Of a stretch of DNA of 64,000 nt, positions 17,226 to 24,864 are shown in pieces. Position 1 is the first letter of the stretch. Each line of letters starts with the position of its first letter. The stretch is from the NCBI GenBank assembly GCA_021324795.1, contig JAJPIK010000067.1, positions 124,001 through 188,000 on the forward strand, in the 5' to 3' direction. The DNA comes from Chloroflexota bacterium (GTDB taxonomy: Bacteria; Chloroflexota; UBA6077; FW602-bin22; CADDYW01). A model generated the notes under the pieces. It had not been told where the DNA came from, ran no database searches, and was given only the letters and a program-made list of their open reading frames with translations. Position numbers and translations under genes: made by a program.

Positions 17226-17255
17226 CCCTCACCCTAACCCTCTCCCAGGGAGAGG
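17226..17255. repeat. REP-like palindromic element between ahcY and metK
   Basis: CCCTCACCCTAACCCTCTCCC followed by a 1-nt centre and GGGAGAGG gives an 8-bp perfect stem. This CCCTCACCCTAACCCTCTCCC wording is a widespread intergenic repeat in GC-rich bacteria (established observation). It sits in the 129-nt metK leader and may act as a processing or partial stop site. Confidence 0.6.
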
Positions 17256-17273
17256 AGACTTCGGAGGAGCAGA

Positions 17274-18548
17274 TCAGGTCCCAGATTCCCAAGATGCCAA
17301 GTACTTCCTTTGTTCGTCGGTCAGCTCGTCGATTTCGACGTTCATTGCCCGAAGCTTCAAACGAGCGATTTCACGATCGATCTCGGTCGGCACGACGTAA
17401 ACCTGATTCTGTAGCTCGCTCGCGTGCTGGCGAAGGAATTCGGCACTCAACGCCTGGTTGGCAAAGCTCATGTCCATGACCCCAGCGGGATGCCCTTCAG
17501 CCGCCGAAAGATTCACTAAACGTCCGTCAGCAAGCAGATAGAGGCGGCGCCCGTCAGTGAGACGGAATTCCTCGACGAAATCACGCACCATTCGCCTTCC
17601 TGACGACATTTCCGCTAGGGCCGGAATATTGATCTCGTCGTTGAAGTGACCGGAGTTAGCCAGCATGGCACCGTCTTTCATCACGGCAAGCTGAGCCCGG
17701 TCAACGACGTTGACGTCGCCGGTCGCGGTGATGAATACGTCCGCTCGCTTCGCGGCCTCGACGCTGGGCATCACCCGGTAGCCGTCCATCAGCGCCTCGA
17801 GAGCACGAATCGGATCAACCTCGGTCACAACGACGTTTGCCCCCAAGCCACGCGCTCGCATGGCAATCCCACGACCACACCAGCCGTAGCCAGCGACGAC
17901 GACCGTACTGCCGGCGATCAAAAAGTTCGTTGCTCGAATGACACCATCCAGCGTACTCTGCCCCGTTCCATACCGGTTATCGAAAAAGTGCTTCGTCGAA
18001 GCTTCGTTGACCGCGACAATTGGGTAACGAAGGACGCCATTCTCTTGCATGCTCCGCAGACGGACCACGCCGGTTGTTGTCTCTTCGGTGCCACCAAAAA
18101 CCGCGTCGATCAGACCGGTCGTATCTCGATGGAGGGCGCTCACGAGATCGCAGCCGTCATCCATCGTCATATTGGGTCCGGTCGATAGCACGGCGTTGAT
18201 GTGTCGGTAGTAGGTATCATTGTCTTCGCCTTTGACCGCGAAGGTAGAAATTCCGTATTCCGAGACGAGCGCAGCCGCGACATCATCTTGAGTGGATAAA
18301 GGATTGCTCGCGCACAACGCCAGATCTGCACCACCGGCTTGCATGGCTAGCATCAGGTTGGCGGTTTCTGTCGTCACGTGCAAACACGCCGCGATTTTCA
18401 CTCCGGCGAGCGGCTTTTCCTTGGCAAAGCGTTCTTGGATCAAGCGTAGGACCGGCATCTGAGTTGCCGCCCACTCGATGCGCAACCGCCCGTGGGCGGC
18501 TAAGCCGAGGTCCTTAACGTCGTGCTTGGGCAGTGTATTGATGGGCAT
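17274..18548 (-). CDS. ahcY: adenosylhomocysteinase
   Basis: 424 aa, the shorter (no 40-aa insert) type found in thermophiles and archaea. Motifs: [18 protein letters not shown], the NAD-binding [27 protein letters not shown], and GHFNDEI. It splits S-adenosylhomocysteine into adenosine and homocysteine, relieving product inhibition of methyltransferases. Its first 35 nt overlap the end of the PfkB gene, so the two are translationally coupled. Confidence 0.95.
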   Translation of the reverse strand: MPINTLPKHDVKDLGLAAHGRLRIEWAATQMPVLRLIQERFAKEKPLAGVKIAACLHVTTETANLMLAMQAGGADLALCASNPLSTQDDVAAALVSEYGISTFAVKGEDNDTYYRHINAVLSTGPNMTMDDGCDLVSALHRDTTGLIDAVFGGTEETTTGVVRLRSMQENGVLRYPIVAVNEASTKHFFDNRYGTGQSTLDGVIRATNFLIAGSTVVVAGYGWCGRGIAMRARGLGANVVVTEVDPIRALEALMDGYRVMPSVEAAKRADVFITATGDVNVVDRAQLAVMKDGAMLANSGHFNDEINIPALAEMSSGRRMVRDFVEEFRLTDGRRLYLLADGRLVNLSAAEGHPAGVMDMSFANQALSAEFLRQHASELQNQVYVVPTEIDREIARLKLRAMNVEIDELTDEQRKYLASWESGT

Positions 18549-19473
18549 CGATGAGTCCCTTCTCCCACTCTGGTTCTATCTGAGTAAACGACACGAGTTC
18601 TCTCAGGCGTCGATCGACCTCTTCGGGCTGCAAAGCGACCACGCGATCGACGCTAAATGACTCGATGGTGAAGGAGGCGACGACCGAGCCGTGAAGAACC
18701 GCGCGGCGAATAGCTCGCCAGGACCAATCCGGTGAGTTGGCGAGGCTACCAATGAATGCCCCGGCAAAGCTATCCCCGGCCCCGGTCGGGTCACAAACCT
18801 GCTCTGACGGGTAAGCCGGGACCGCGAAGTATCCGTCCTGCGCGTAAACTGCGCAGCCGTACTCACCTTTTTTCACCACCACGGCTCTTGGTCCCAGGTC
18901 GAGAACCTGACGAGCCGCCGCGGTCAAATTCCGGTTCTGAGCGTACTGACGGAGCTCGGCTTCGTTGACCAGCACCACGTCAACCGAACTCATGACTTCG
19001 GTCACCACATCACGCTTCGAAGCGATCCAGAAATTCATCGTGTCCATCGCCGTGAAGCGCGCGCCGCGAATCTCTTTGACAACCCGGAGCTGGAGCTCTG
19101 GGTCAATATTCGCTAAAAAGAGAACTGGCGTATCGCGAAAGTCGGCCGGAATCTTCGGGTCAAACTGAGCGAAGACGTTGAGCTGGGTCTCGAGGGTCTC
19201 TGCCGAGTTGAGGTCATCCCCGTAGCGGCCTACCCATCGAAAAGTTCGACCGGGCACGATTTCGAGACCACGCAGGTCGACGCGCCGCTCTCTGAGCATG
19301 GTCAAGCCACGTTGAGGAAAATCATCGCCGACTACCGCGACAAGCCGAACTGGCCCATATAACGACGCGGCTAAGGAAAAGTAGGTGGCAGATCCGCCCA
19401 CTGCTTCGGTGACCCGACCAGCCGGCGTCTCAACCGTGTCAAGGGCGACCGAACCTACCACGAGCACACTCAT
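18514..19473 (-). CDS. PfkB-family carbohydrate/nucleoside kinase
   Basis: 319 aa ribokinase-like fold: N-terminal [30 protein letters not shown] and C-terminal [15 protein letters not shown] with the catalytic Asp. The substrate cannot be read from sequence. Its overlap with ahcY, which releases adenosine, makes adenosine an attractive substrate (inference). ATG 19473 follows AAGGAG by about 11-12 nt. It is the first gene behind the SAM-I riboswitch but starts 267 nt after the switch terminator. Confidence 0.82.
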   Translation of the reverse strand: MSVLVVGSVALDTVETPAGRVTEAVGGSATYFSLAASLYGPVRLVAVVGDDFPQRGLTMLRERRVDLRGLEIVPGRTFRWVGRYGDDLNSAETLETQLNVFAQFDPKIPADFRDTPVLFLANIDPELQLRVVKEIRGARFTAMDTMNFWIASKRDVVTEVMSSVDVVLVNEAELRQYAQNRNLTAAARQVLDLGPRAVVVKKGEYGCAVYAQDGYFAVPAYPSEQVCDPTGAGDSFAGAFIGSLANSPDWSWRAIRRAVLHGSVVASFTIESFSVDRVVALQPEEVDRRLRELVSFTQIEPEWEKGLIDAHQYTAQARR

Positions 19474-19740
19474 TCTGCTCTTTATCTCCTTCTCGCTCTT
19501 CCGACCCTAGCCATGTTTGGGATCACCCCCTTATCGCCCCACCAGCGCGAGAACACCACAAGATCTGGCGAGCGGCCGGTGGGAATGTCTCGGGAAGTCC
19601 AAATGCACGTCGCCTCGCGGCGGCCACGCGAACTTGGGCAAGTTTCAGACCGTTCGCCCGGCATACTGCCGGCTCCGGTCCGATGGGGTTCCCCCGGCGC
19701 CACGTAGAGGGGAACGGCGAAGCACAGATGAGCACCGGGC

Positions 19741-19770
19741 AAAAAAAATCTTCTCCCGTGATGAGAGAAG
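19741..19770 (-). terminator. SAM-I riboswitch expression-platform terminator
   Basis: Minus strand CTTCTC-loop-GAGAAG followed by A and eight T. The CTCTCATC in its 5' part is perfectly complementary to GATGAGAG, the 3' strand of riboswitch P1, giving mutually exclusive terminator and antiterminator. Confidence 0.85.
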
Positions 19771-19785
19771 TCGTTCCCCTTAGGT

Positions 19786-19924
19786 CTCTCATCTCCCGGA
19801 ACCATTCGGGTTCCGTCGGAATTAGCACCGCACCTGCTGCCACGATCATCTGGCGTCGATCTTTGCAAAGCAGGCCGGTTGCCGGGCTTCGTCGGGCCGG
19901 TCCCTCCGCCTCTCTGGATAAGAG
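19786..19924 (-). ncRNA. SAM-I (S-box) riboswitch aptamer
   Basis: On the minus strand: P1 5' strand CTCTTATC, core GAGGGACCGGCCC…GAAGCCCGGCAACC, the GGTGCTAATTCC junction, and P1 3' strand GATGAGAG. This is the textbook S-box order. SAM binding stabilises P1, frees the downstream terminator and stops transcription. It lies upstream of the PfkB-ahcY-metK genes, which fits feedback control of SAM synthesis and recycling. Confidence 0.95.
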
Positions 19925-19950
19925 CGGCATCGCCTATTCAATTCGCGAGG

Positions 19951-19980
19951 AGTATACCACGCAGCCAAGCCTCGCCGCAA
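19951..19980 (-). promoter_or_regulatory. promoter for the SAM-I controlled operon
   Basis: Minus strand TTGCGG, 18 nt, TATACT; predicted +1 ~19944, about 20 nt before the aptamer P1. Confidence 0.6.
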
Positions 19981-20016
19981 CGTGGAAGTATAGTTAACGT
20001 TGTGGCGACGTTGAAA

Positions 20017-20544
20017 TTACGTGTACCGGATCAGACTAACGATCGGCACGCCATCGCCTACCTTCTCTCGACCGTGGAGGTAGAGAAGCTCGATGAGGAA
20101 GGCAAGGCCAATGACTTGGCCTCCAAGTCGCTCGACCAGCTCCATTGTCGCCTGAACAGTACCTCCAGTCGCCAAGAGATCGTCAACGATTAGCACACGC
20201 TGCCCGGGCTCAATCGCATCTCGATGAATCTCGAGCGTATTCTGACCATATTCGAGCTCATAGGAGGTGCGAATCGATTCAGCCGGCAAGCGTCCGAGCT
20301 TTCGTACTGGAACTAACCCGGCGTCTAGCTTATAGGCCAAGGGCGCAGCGAAGAGAAAACCCCGGGACTCCATGCCGACGACGATGTCAACCTTAATATC
20401 GGAGAAAGGCTCGGCTAAACGATCGATCGCCTCATGGTAAGCGACCGGATTCTTAATCAAGGTTGTGATGTCTTTGAAAAGAATTCCCTGATTGGGAAAG
20501 TTAGGAATGTCGCGAATGTACGATGCGAGATCGATATTCTTCAC
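20017..20544 (-). CDS. apt: adenine phosphoribosyltransferase
   Basis: 175 aa, standard length. The PRPP loop VLIVDDLLATGGTV and the N-terminal IPNFPNQGILFKDIT are diagnostic. It salvages adenine to AMP. GTG 20544 is preceded by GAGGAGGAAAG. It lies upstream of, but with a separate promoter from, the methyl-cycle genes; adenine and adenosine salvage fit that neighbourhood. Confidence 0.95.
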   Translation of the reverse strand: MKNIDLASYIRDIPNFPNQGILFKDITTLIKNPVAYHEAIDRLAEPFSDIKVDIVVGMESRGFLFAAPLAYKLDAGLVPVRKLGRLPAESIRTSYELEYGQNTLEIHRDAIEPGQRVLIVDDLLATGGTVQATMELVERLGGQVIGLAFLIELLYLHGREKVGDGVPIVSLIRYT

Positions 20545-20575
20545 CTTTCCTCCTCGGATGCCAAGTCTGGGAATC

Positions 20576-20604
20576 TCGACACTCGATCATAAGCTAGGTA
20601 TGAT
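20576..20604 (+). promoter_or_regulatory. promoter for the 87-aa gene, overlapping a divergent -10
   Basis: TCGACA, 17 nt, TATGAT. The sequence ATCATA-7 nt-TATGAT is an inverted repeat, so a second TATGAT faces apt on the minus strand (20586-20591). The two polymerase sites would exclude each other. Confidence 0.55.
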
Positions 20605-20643
20605 GAAAACAGACTACATGGACTCGCGAGCCGAGGTGATGCG

Positions 20644-20907
20644 ATGAGCGAACCTACGCCCAGACCAGAGACCCAACCGCTATCCGGTGAAACCACCAGC
20701 CAACGGCGCTCGACCGGTGCACCGGTGCCCTATCTGGCGCGCCTGCTCTTTCCGTGCTTGTCTCCGGAGTTCTTCGCGCATATGAGTAACGCTCAACGCG
20801 AGGTATTGCTCGCTCTCCGCTCCCTCTTGGACGCGCGGATTGCCGCGTTGGAAGAGGCCAGCAGCGGCAATCGCCAGCGTAAAGCTCAACGTATCAGCAT
20901 CGAATAG
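20644..20907 (+). CDS. small hypothetical protein (87 aa)
   Basis: ATG 20644 follows GAGGTG. The Pro/Thr-rich first ~30 residues look disordered. Residues ~31-70 (YLARLLFPCLSPEFFAHMSN, EVLLALRSLLDARIAALEE) form an amphipathic helical segment, and the tail is basic. No family recognised. It has its own promoter and is convergent with leuS. Confidence 0.6.
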   Translation: MSEPTPRPETQPLSGETTSQRRSTGAPVPYLARLLFPCLSPEFFAHMSNAQREVLLALRSLLDARIAALEEASSGNRQRKAQRISIE

Positions 20908-20959
20908 CCTCACCCCTTGGAAAAGAGAGGTCGGAGAACATCCCCGACCTCTCCGGGGA

Positions 20960-23401
20960 CTAGCGACGCGTCACGATGTTCAGGAGCTTCCCAGGCACGT
21001 AGATGACGTTGGCGATGGATGCACCATCGATGTAGCGCTGTACCCGGTCGCTATTCAGGGCTAAGCCTTCGACCGCGTCCCGCGTGATATTGACCGGCAC
21101 GGTCAACTTCTCGCGGACCTTGCCATTCACCTGGACGACGACGGTGACCGTCTCCTCGGCAGCCAGACTCTCTTCCCAGACCGGCCAGGGCTGTTGGTGA
21201 ATGCTATACGGCAACCCCAAGCGATACCACAACTCTTCAGTGATGTGCGGCCCGATCGGTGCCAAGAGCAACAGGAGCGAGCGAATCGCCTCTTTCCAGG
21301 CAGGCGTTCCGACAGCGCGTCCTTCAGCATAGGGAGCCAGCGCGTTGGTGAACTCCATCAATGCGGCCAGCATCGTGTTAAAACGGAAGCGCTCGACGTC
21401 GTCGGTGACCCGGGCGATCGTCCGATGAGTCAGCCGCCGGATTTCGCGCTCATCATCCGCAGCACTGCTCTCGGGAGCCTCGGCATCCTTCGTGTCCAGG
21501 ACCATCGACCAGACCCGGTTAAAGAAGCGGTACAGGCCATGAATACCACGGTCGCTCCAATCTCCACCTTGATCCCACGGTCCGAGGAACATCAGGTAAG
21601 CGCGAACAGTATCGGCACCTAAAGTTTCGACGAAGTCATCTGGATTGACGACATTGCCTCGCGACTTGGACATTCGTCGGCCACCCGAAATAACCTGCCC
21701 CTGGTTGAACAACCGAGTGAATGGCTCGTCGAAGTTGACCAGGCCGAGGTCGCGCAACGCCTTGACAAAGAAGCGCGCGTAGAGCAGATGCATCGTCGAG
21801 TGTTCTGCTCCACCGACGTACTGGTCGACCGGCATCCAAAATGCGGTTTTTTCCGGATCAAACGCTTCGTACCAGTCGTGAGGGCTGCAGTAGCGCAAGA
21901 AGTACCAGGACGAATCCACGAAGGTATCCATCGTATCCGTTTCGCGCTCGGCCGGACCGCCGCACTTCGGACAGGTCGTGTGCAAAAACGTCTTCGACAA
22001 GCGCAAAGGCGACTCGCCGGTTGGACGGAATTCGACGTCGATCGGCAGCCGAACGGGTAACTGATCTTCGGGGACCGGTTGCATTCCACAAGTCTGACAG
22101 TAGACGATTGGAATTGGCGCCCCCCAGTAGCGCTGCCGCGAAACTAACCAGTCACGCAGCCGATACTGAACGCGGCGTTGACCCAAGCCGTGCTCCTCGA
22201 CAAAGTCAGCAATCGCATCCTTGCCGGCCGTCGAAGTCAGGCCGCTGAACTGTCCCGAATTGACCATTGTGCCCTCACCAGTGAAGGCGCAGCTCAATTT
22301 CCCACCGGACCACGCGGGTGGTGCGATTACCACCTGAATCGGCAGGCCAAACCTCTCGGCGAACTCGAAGTCGCGTTGATCGTGAGCCGGAACAGCCATG
22401 ACTGCGCCAGTTCCGTAAGATTGCAACACGTAGTCAGCGATCCAGATTGGCACCTTTTCCTGGTTCAAAGGGTTGATCGCATAGGCTCCGGTGAAGACAC
22501 CAGTCTTCTCGCGACCAGCCGCTAGGCGCTCGATCTCGCTCATTCGGCGCGTGGCCTCGACGTAGTCATCAATCGCCTGACGTTGCTCGGGCTTGGTCAA
22601 TTGCTCGACCAACGGATGCTCCGGCGCCAGCACCATGAACGTGACCCCGAAGATTGTATCGGGGCGGGTCGTGAAGACTGGAAGATCTGCTCCGTTTTCG
22701 GTCTTGAAGACGATCTCAACGCCAACGCTCTTACCAATCCAATTAGTCTGCATGACCTTGACTTTCTCAGGCCACTCCAGACCGTCAAAGCTCAGCAGCT
22801 CCTCCGCGTACTTCGTGATGCGGAAAAACCATTGATCCAGATTCTTTTTGGTGACAACCGTGTCACAGCGCTCGCACAGGCCCTCGATGACCTGCTCATT
22901 GGCCAGAACCGTCTGGCAGGATGGGCACCAGTTGGCTGGCGCCAGAGCTTTGTATGCCAGGCCAGCCTTGTACAATTGCAAGAATAGCCATTGGGTCCAC
23001 TGGTAGTAGCTTGGCAAACAAGTGGCGATCTCCCGGCTCCAATCGAAGCTCACTCCCATCGACCGGAATTGGCGGTGCATGCGATGAATATTGCGGATCG
23101 TCCAAATCGCCGGATGAATACCACTCTTGATCGCCGCGTTTTCGGCCGGCAAGCCAAATGCATCGAAACCAATCGGCTTCATAACGTTGAAGCCGCGCAT
23201 GCGTTTGTAGCGGGCGTGGGCGTCGGCCGGGGTGAAGGCATACCAGTGGCCAATGTGAAGATCACCCGAGGTATACGGGAACATGTCGAGCGCATACCAC
23301 TTTGGGCGATCGCTCTTTTCGGTCGCCTTGTACAGCTCGTCCGCTTCCCACTGATCTTGCCACTTCTTTTCGATGACCGGCGCGTCGTACTTCTCCGCCA
23401 C
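20960..23401 (-). CDS. leuS: leucyl-tRNA synthetase
   Basis: 813 aa, class I synthetase of the bacterial type. HIGH motif in FPYTSGDLHIGHWYAF, KMSKS variant RMSKS, the CP1 editing domain (TTRPDTIFGVTFMVLAPEHP), and zinc-type Cys pairs. I placed the start at GTG 23401 because homology begins at AEKYDAPVIEKKWQ; the track ORF runs 55 codons further upstream through the promoter and leader hairpin. The leader carries a terminator hairpin, so expression is likely attenuated. It is divergent from rsmG. Confidence 0.95.
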   Translation of the reverse strand: MAEKYDAPVIEKKWQDQWEADELYKATEKSDRPKWYALDMFPYTSGDLHIGHWYAFTPADAHARYKRMRGFNVMKPIGFDAFGLPAENAAIKSGIHPAIWTIRNIHRMHRQFRSMGVSFDWSREIATCLPSYYQWTQWLFLQLYKAGLAYKALAPANWCPSCQTVLANEQVIEGLCERCDTVVTKKNLDQWFFRITKYAEELLSFDGLEWPEKVKVMQTNWIGKSVGVEIVFKTENGADLPVFTTRPDTIFGVTFMVLAPEHPLVEQLTKPEQRQAIDDYVEATRRMSEIERLAAGREKTGVFTGAYAINPLNQEKVPIWIADYVLQSYGTGAVMAVPAHDQRDFEFAERFGLPIQVVIAPPAWSGGKLSCAFTGEGTMVNSGQFSGLTSTAGKDAIADFVEEHGLGQRRVQYRLRDWLVSRQRYWGAPIPIVYCQTCGMQPVPEDQLPVRLPIDVEFRPTGESPLRLSKTFLHTTCPKCGGPAERETDTMDTFVDSSWYFLRYCSPHDWYEAFDPEKTAFWMPVDQYVGGAEHSTMHLLYARFFVKALRDLGLVNFDEPFTRLFNQGQVISGGRRMSKSRGNVVNPDDFVETLGADTVRAYLMFLGPWDQGGDWSDRGIHGLYRFFNRVWSMVLDTKDAEAPESSAADDEREIRRLTHRTIARVTDDVERFRFNTMLAALMEFTNALAPYAEGRAVGTPAWKEAIRSLLLLLAPIGPHITEELWYRLGLPYSIHQQPWPVWEESLAAEETVTVVVQVNGKVREKLTVPVNITRDAVEGLALNSDRVQRYIDGASIANVIYVPGKLLNIVTRR

Positions 23402-23419
23402 TCTTGCCTTACCTCGACG

Positions 23420-23454
23420 AAAAAACAGCCTTCCACCAGCATTTGGCGGAAGGC
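23420..23454 (-). terminator. terminator hairpin in the leuS leader
   Basis: Minus strand GCCTTCCGCC-7 nt-GGTGGAAGGC, then TG and six T. It lies between the leuS promoter and its GTG; no other minus-strand gene precedes it, so it can only act on leuS transcripts. Confidence 0.8.
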
Positions 23455-23471
23455 CCAACCTTTCATTTATG

Positions 23472-23501
23472 ATTGTAGCAAAATTGAGCCTATTTTGGCA
23501 A
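23472..23501 (-). promoter_or_regulatory. promoter for leuS
   Basis: Minus strand TTGCCA, 18 nt, TACAAT. Predicted +1 ~23465, leaving a ~64-nt leader made almost entirely of the terminator hairpin. Confidence 0.6.
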
Positions 23502-23548
23502 GCAGTAGACCAATCCTTTTCCTCCAGGTTGTTTGAAAGGATGGCTAA

Positions 23549-24301
23549 GTGGTTAACACTCCTCACTCAAACGAGACCTTTCGTGCCCTGCTGGATGGCG
23601 CGCGCGCGCTTGGCCTCACCCTTTCTCCGGAAGAACTCGATCGCTTCGCCCGCTTTCAGGATGTGCTACTCGATTGGAACCAGCGGATGAATCTGACGGC
23701 GATCACCGCACCAACCGATGTTCAGGTAAAACATTTTTTGGATTCGTTGACAGTGCTCGAGGGACTACCCGGGCCGGTTCGCAATGGCGAGCAATCGGCG
23801 CGATTGCTGGACGTCGGAGCAGGGGCTGGCTTTCCCGGCATTCCCCTCGCCATCGTTCGGCCGAACTTGCAGGTCGTACTGCTCGAAGCTACTCAAAAGA
23901 AATGTCGCTTTCTTGAGCACGTCGTGACGGCGCTCAATCTTTCCAACGTTCAAGTCGTCTGCGGACGTGCCGAGGAGATTGCCCATCGCCCTGACCAAAG
24001 AGCCGCTTACGATGTCGTCGTCGCGCGCGCCTTGGCCAACCTCGCAACTCTTGCCGAGCTATGCCTGCCATTCGCCCGCCTGGGCGGTGAAGTAATTGCC
24101 CCAAAGAAGCTGGGCATCGAAGCTGAAGTCGCATCGGCCGCCAAGGCGATCAACACACTCGGAGGGAAACTCTTGCCCCCGCTGATCGTCAGGCTGCCAA
24201 TCCTCGACGAGGAGCGTCAGTTGATCCGGATTGCCAAGGTTAGACAAACTCCAGCCACCTATCCACGGCGCGCCGGAGTTCCGGCAAAATCGCCCTTGTA
24301 G
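23549..24301 (+). CDS. rsmG: 16S rRNA (guanine-527-N7)-methyltransferase
   Basis: 250 aa. SAM-binding motif LLDVGAGAGFPGIPLAIVRP, the preceding WNQRMNLTAI and HFLDSL signatures and the VVVARALANLATLAEL motif identify RsmG/GidB. GTG 23549 is preceded by AAAGGA. The last ~10 residues (basic, Ala/Pro) exceed the usual end. It is an unlinked single gene, divergent from leuS with under 150 nt between the start codons. Confidence 0.93.
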   Translation: MVNTPHSNETFRALLDGARALGLTLSPEELDRFARFQDVLLDWNQRMNLTAITAPTDVQVKHFLDSLTVLEGLPGPVRNGEQSARLLDVGAGAGFPGIPLAIVRPNLQVVLLEATQKKCRFLEHVVTALNLSNVQVVCGRAEEIAHRPDQRAAYDVVVARALANLATLAELCLPFARLGGEVIAPKKLGIEAEVASAAKAINTLGGKLLPPLIVRLPILDEERQLIRIAKVRQTPATYPRRAGVPAKSPL

Positions 24302-24322
24302 GCGAGATTATGTTCAGTATGT

Positions 24323-24655
24323 TCAGTAAACATTTTCATTCTGCTCCGCACCGCCCGACACCGCTTTAGCAAGCCAGATCTGCTCTTCCTGACGCACCAG
24401 TTCCAGGTTGCGATGGCTCTTCATGATCCGAAAAGCGTGCTCGGCAACGCTCGGAAATGGCACGTTGTCCTTCGCCGCCTGCTTTGCGTCAGCAATCATA
24501 TGCGCCGCTTCGCCAGGCGTGATCAGCTTGCTCGACTGCCCGTGATTATTGAGCCAATTGATCAGATCGTGCCAACCAGTCGGACGCGCGTTCACGAAAA
24601 CGTCGCGCACGTCCACTTCTTCGTAGTCCTTAGAGACTTTGCGTTCCGGCATCAT
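24323..24655 (-). CDS. hypothetical protein (110 aa)
   Basis: A soluble, mostly helical protein with acidic N-terminus (DYEEVDVRDVFVNARP) and a central ITPGEAAHMIADAKQAAKDN segment. ATG 24655 or the adjacent ATG follows GAGGTAGAGGG. Last gene of the GMC dehydrogenase cluster, 21 nt after the small membrane ORF. No family recognised. Confidence 0.6.
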   Translation of the reverse strand: MMPERKVSKDYEEVDVRDVFVNARPTGWHDLINWLNNHGQSSKLITPGEAAHMIADAKQAAKDNVPFPSVAEHAFRIMKSHRNLELVRQEEQIWLAKAVSGGAEQNENVY

Positions 24656-24676
24656 TCCCTCTACCTCACGAATGAA

Positions 24677-24841
24677 TCACCAAAGGCATTCACGATTCTG
24701 TTCCCAGCCGGCCGCCGCATCCGGGGGAATGATCCAAGATCGTACCGCCCAACTGAGGCTTTCGCGCAGCGCGGGTTGACTCCGGAGCCACGACCGGACC
24801 AAAACTGCGCCGACCAAGGCGACGAACACTGCGATTATCAC
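24677..24841 (-). CDS. small single-pass membrane protein (54 aa), not in the ORF track
   Basis: A GTG-started ORF that exactly fills the gap between the GMC gene stop (24865) and the 110-aa gene start (24655), with 23 nt and 21 nt on either side. The product begins MIIAVFVALVGAVLVRSWL, a clear membrane helix followed by Arg, then a soluble RSQPALRESLSWAVRSWIIP part. No strong Shine-Dalgarno, but a seven-codon ATG frame begins inside the GMC stop (TAATG) and may bridge coupling. Length and fit suggest a small subunit of the same complex; this is inference. Confidence 0.55.
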   Translation of the reverse strand: MIIAVFVALVGAVLVRSWLRSQPALRESLSWAVRSWIIPPDAAAGWEQNRECLW

Positions 24842-24864
24842 ACGTTAGAATCCGAGCGTCGTCA

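Noticed and set aside
19482-19930. Minus-strand ORFs of 128 and 135 aa across the SAM-I region
   Set aside because: They run through the riboswitch aptamer and terminator, have no ribosome binding site and show low-complexity, Arg-rich shadow composition.
23179-23466. 95-aa minus-strand ORF starting MKGWAF at the leuS transcript start, as a possible leader peptide
   Set aside because: It continues far into leuS in another frame, has no Shine-Dalgarno and no leucine codon run.
23402-23470. T-box riboswitch before leuS
   Set aside because: The leader is only ~64 nt and lacks the T-box core and specifier loop.
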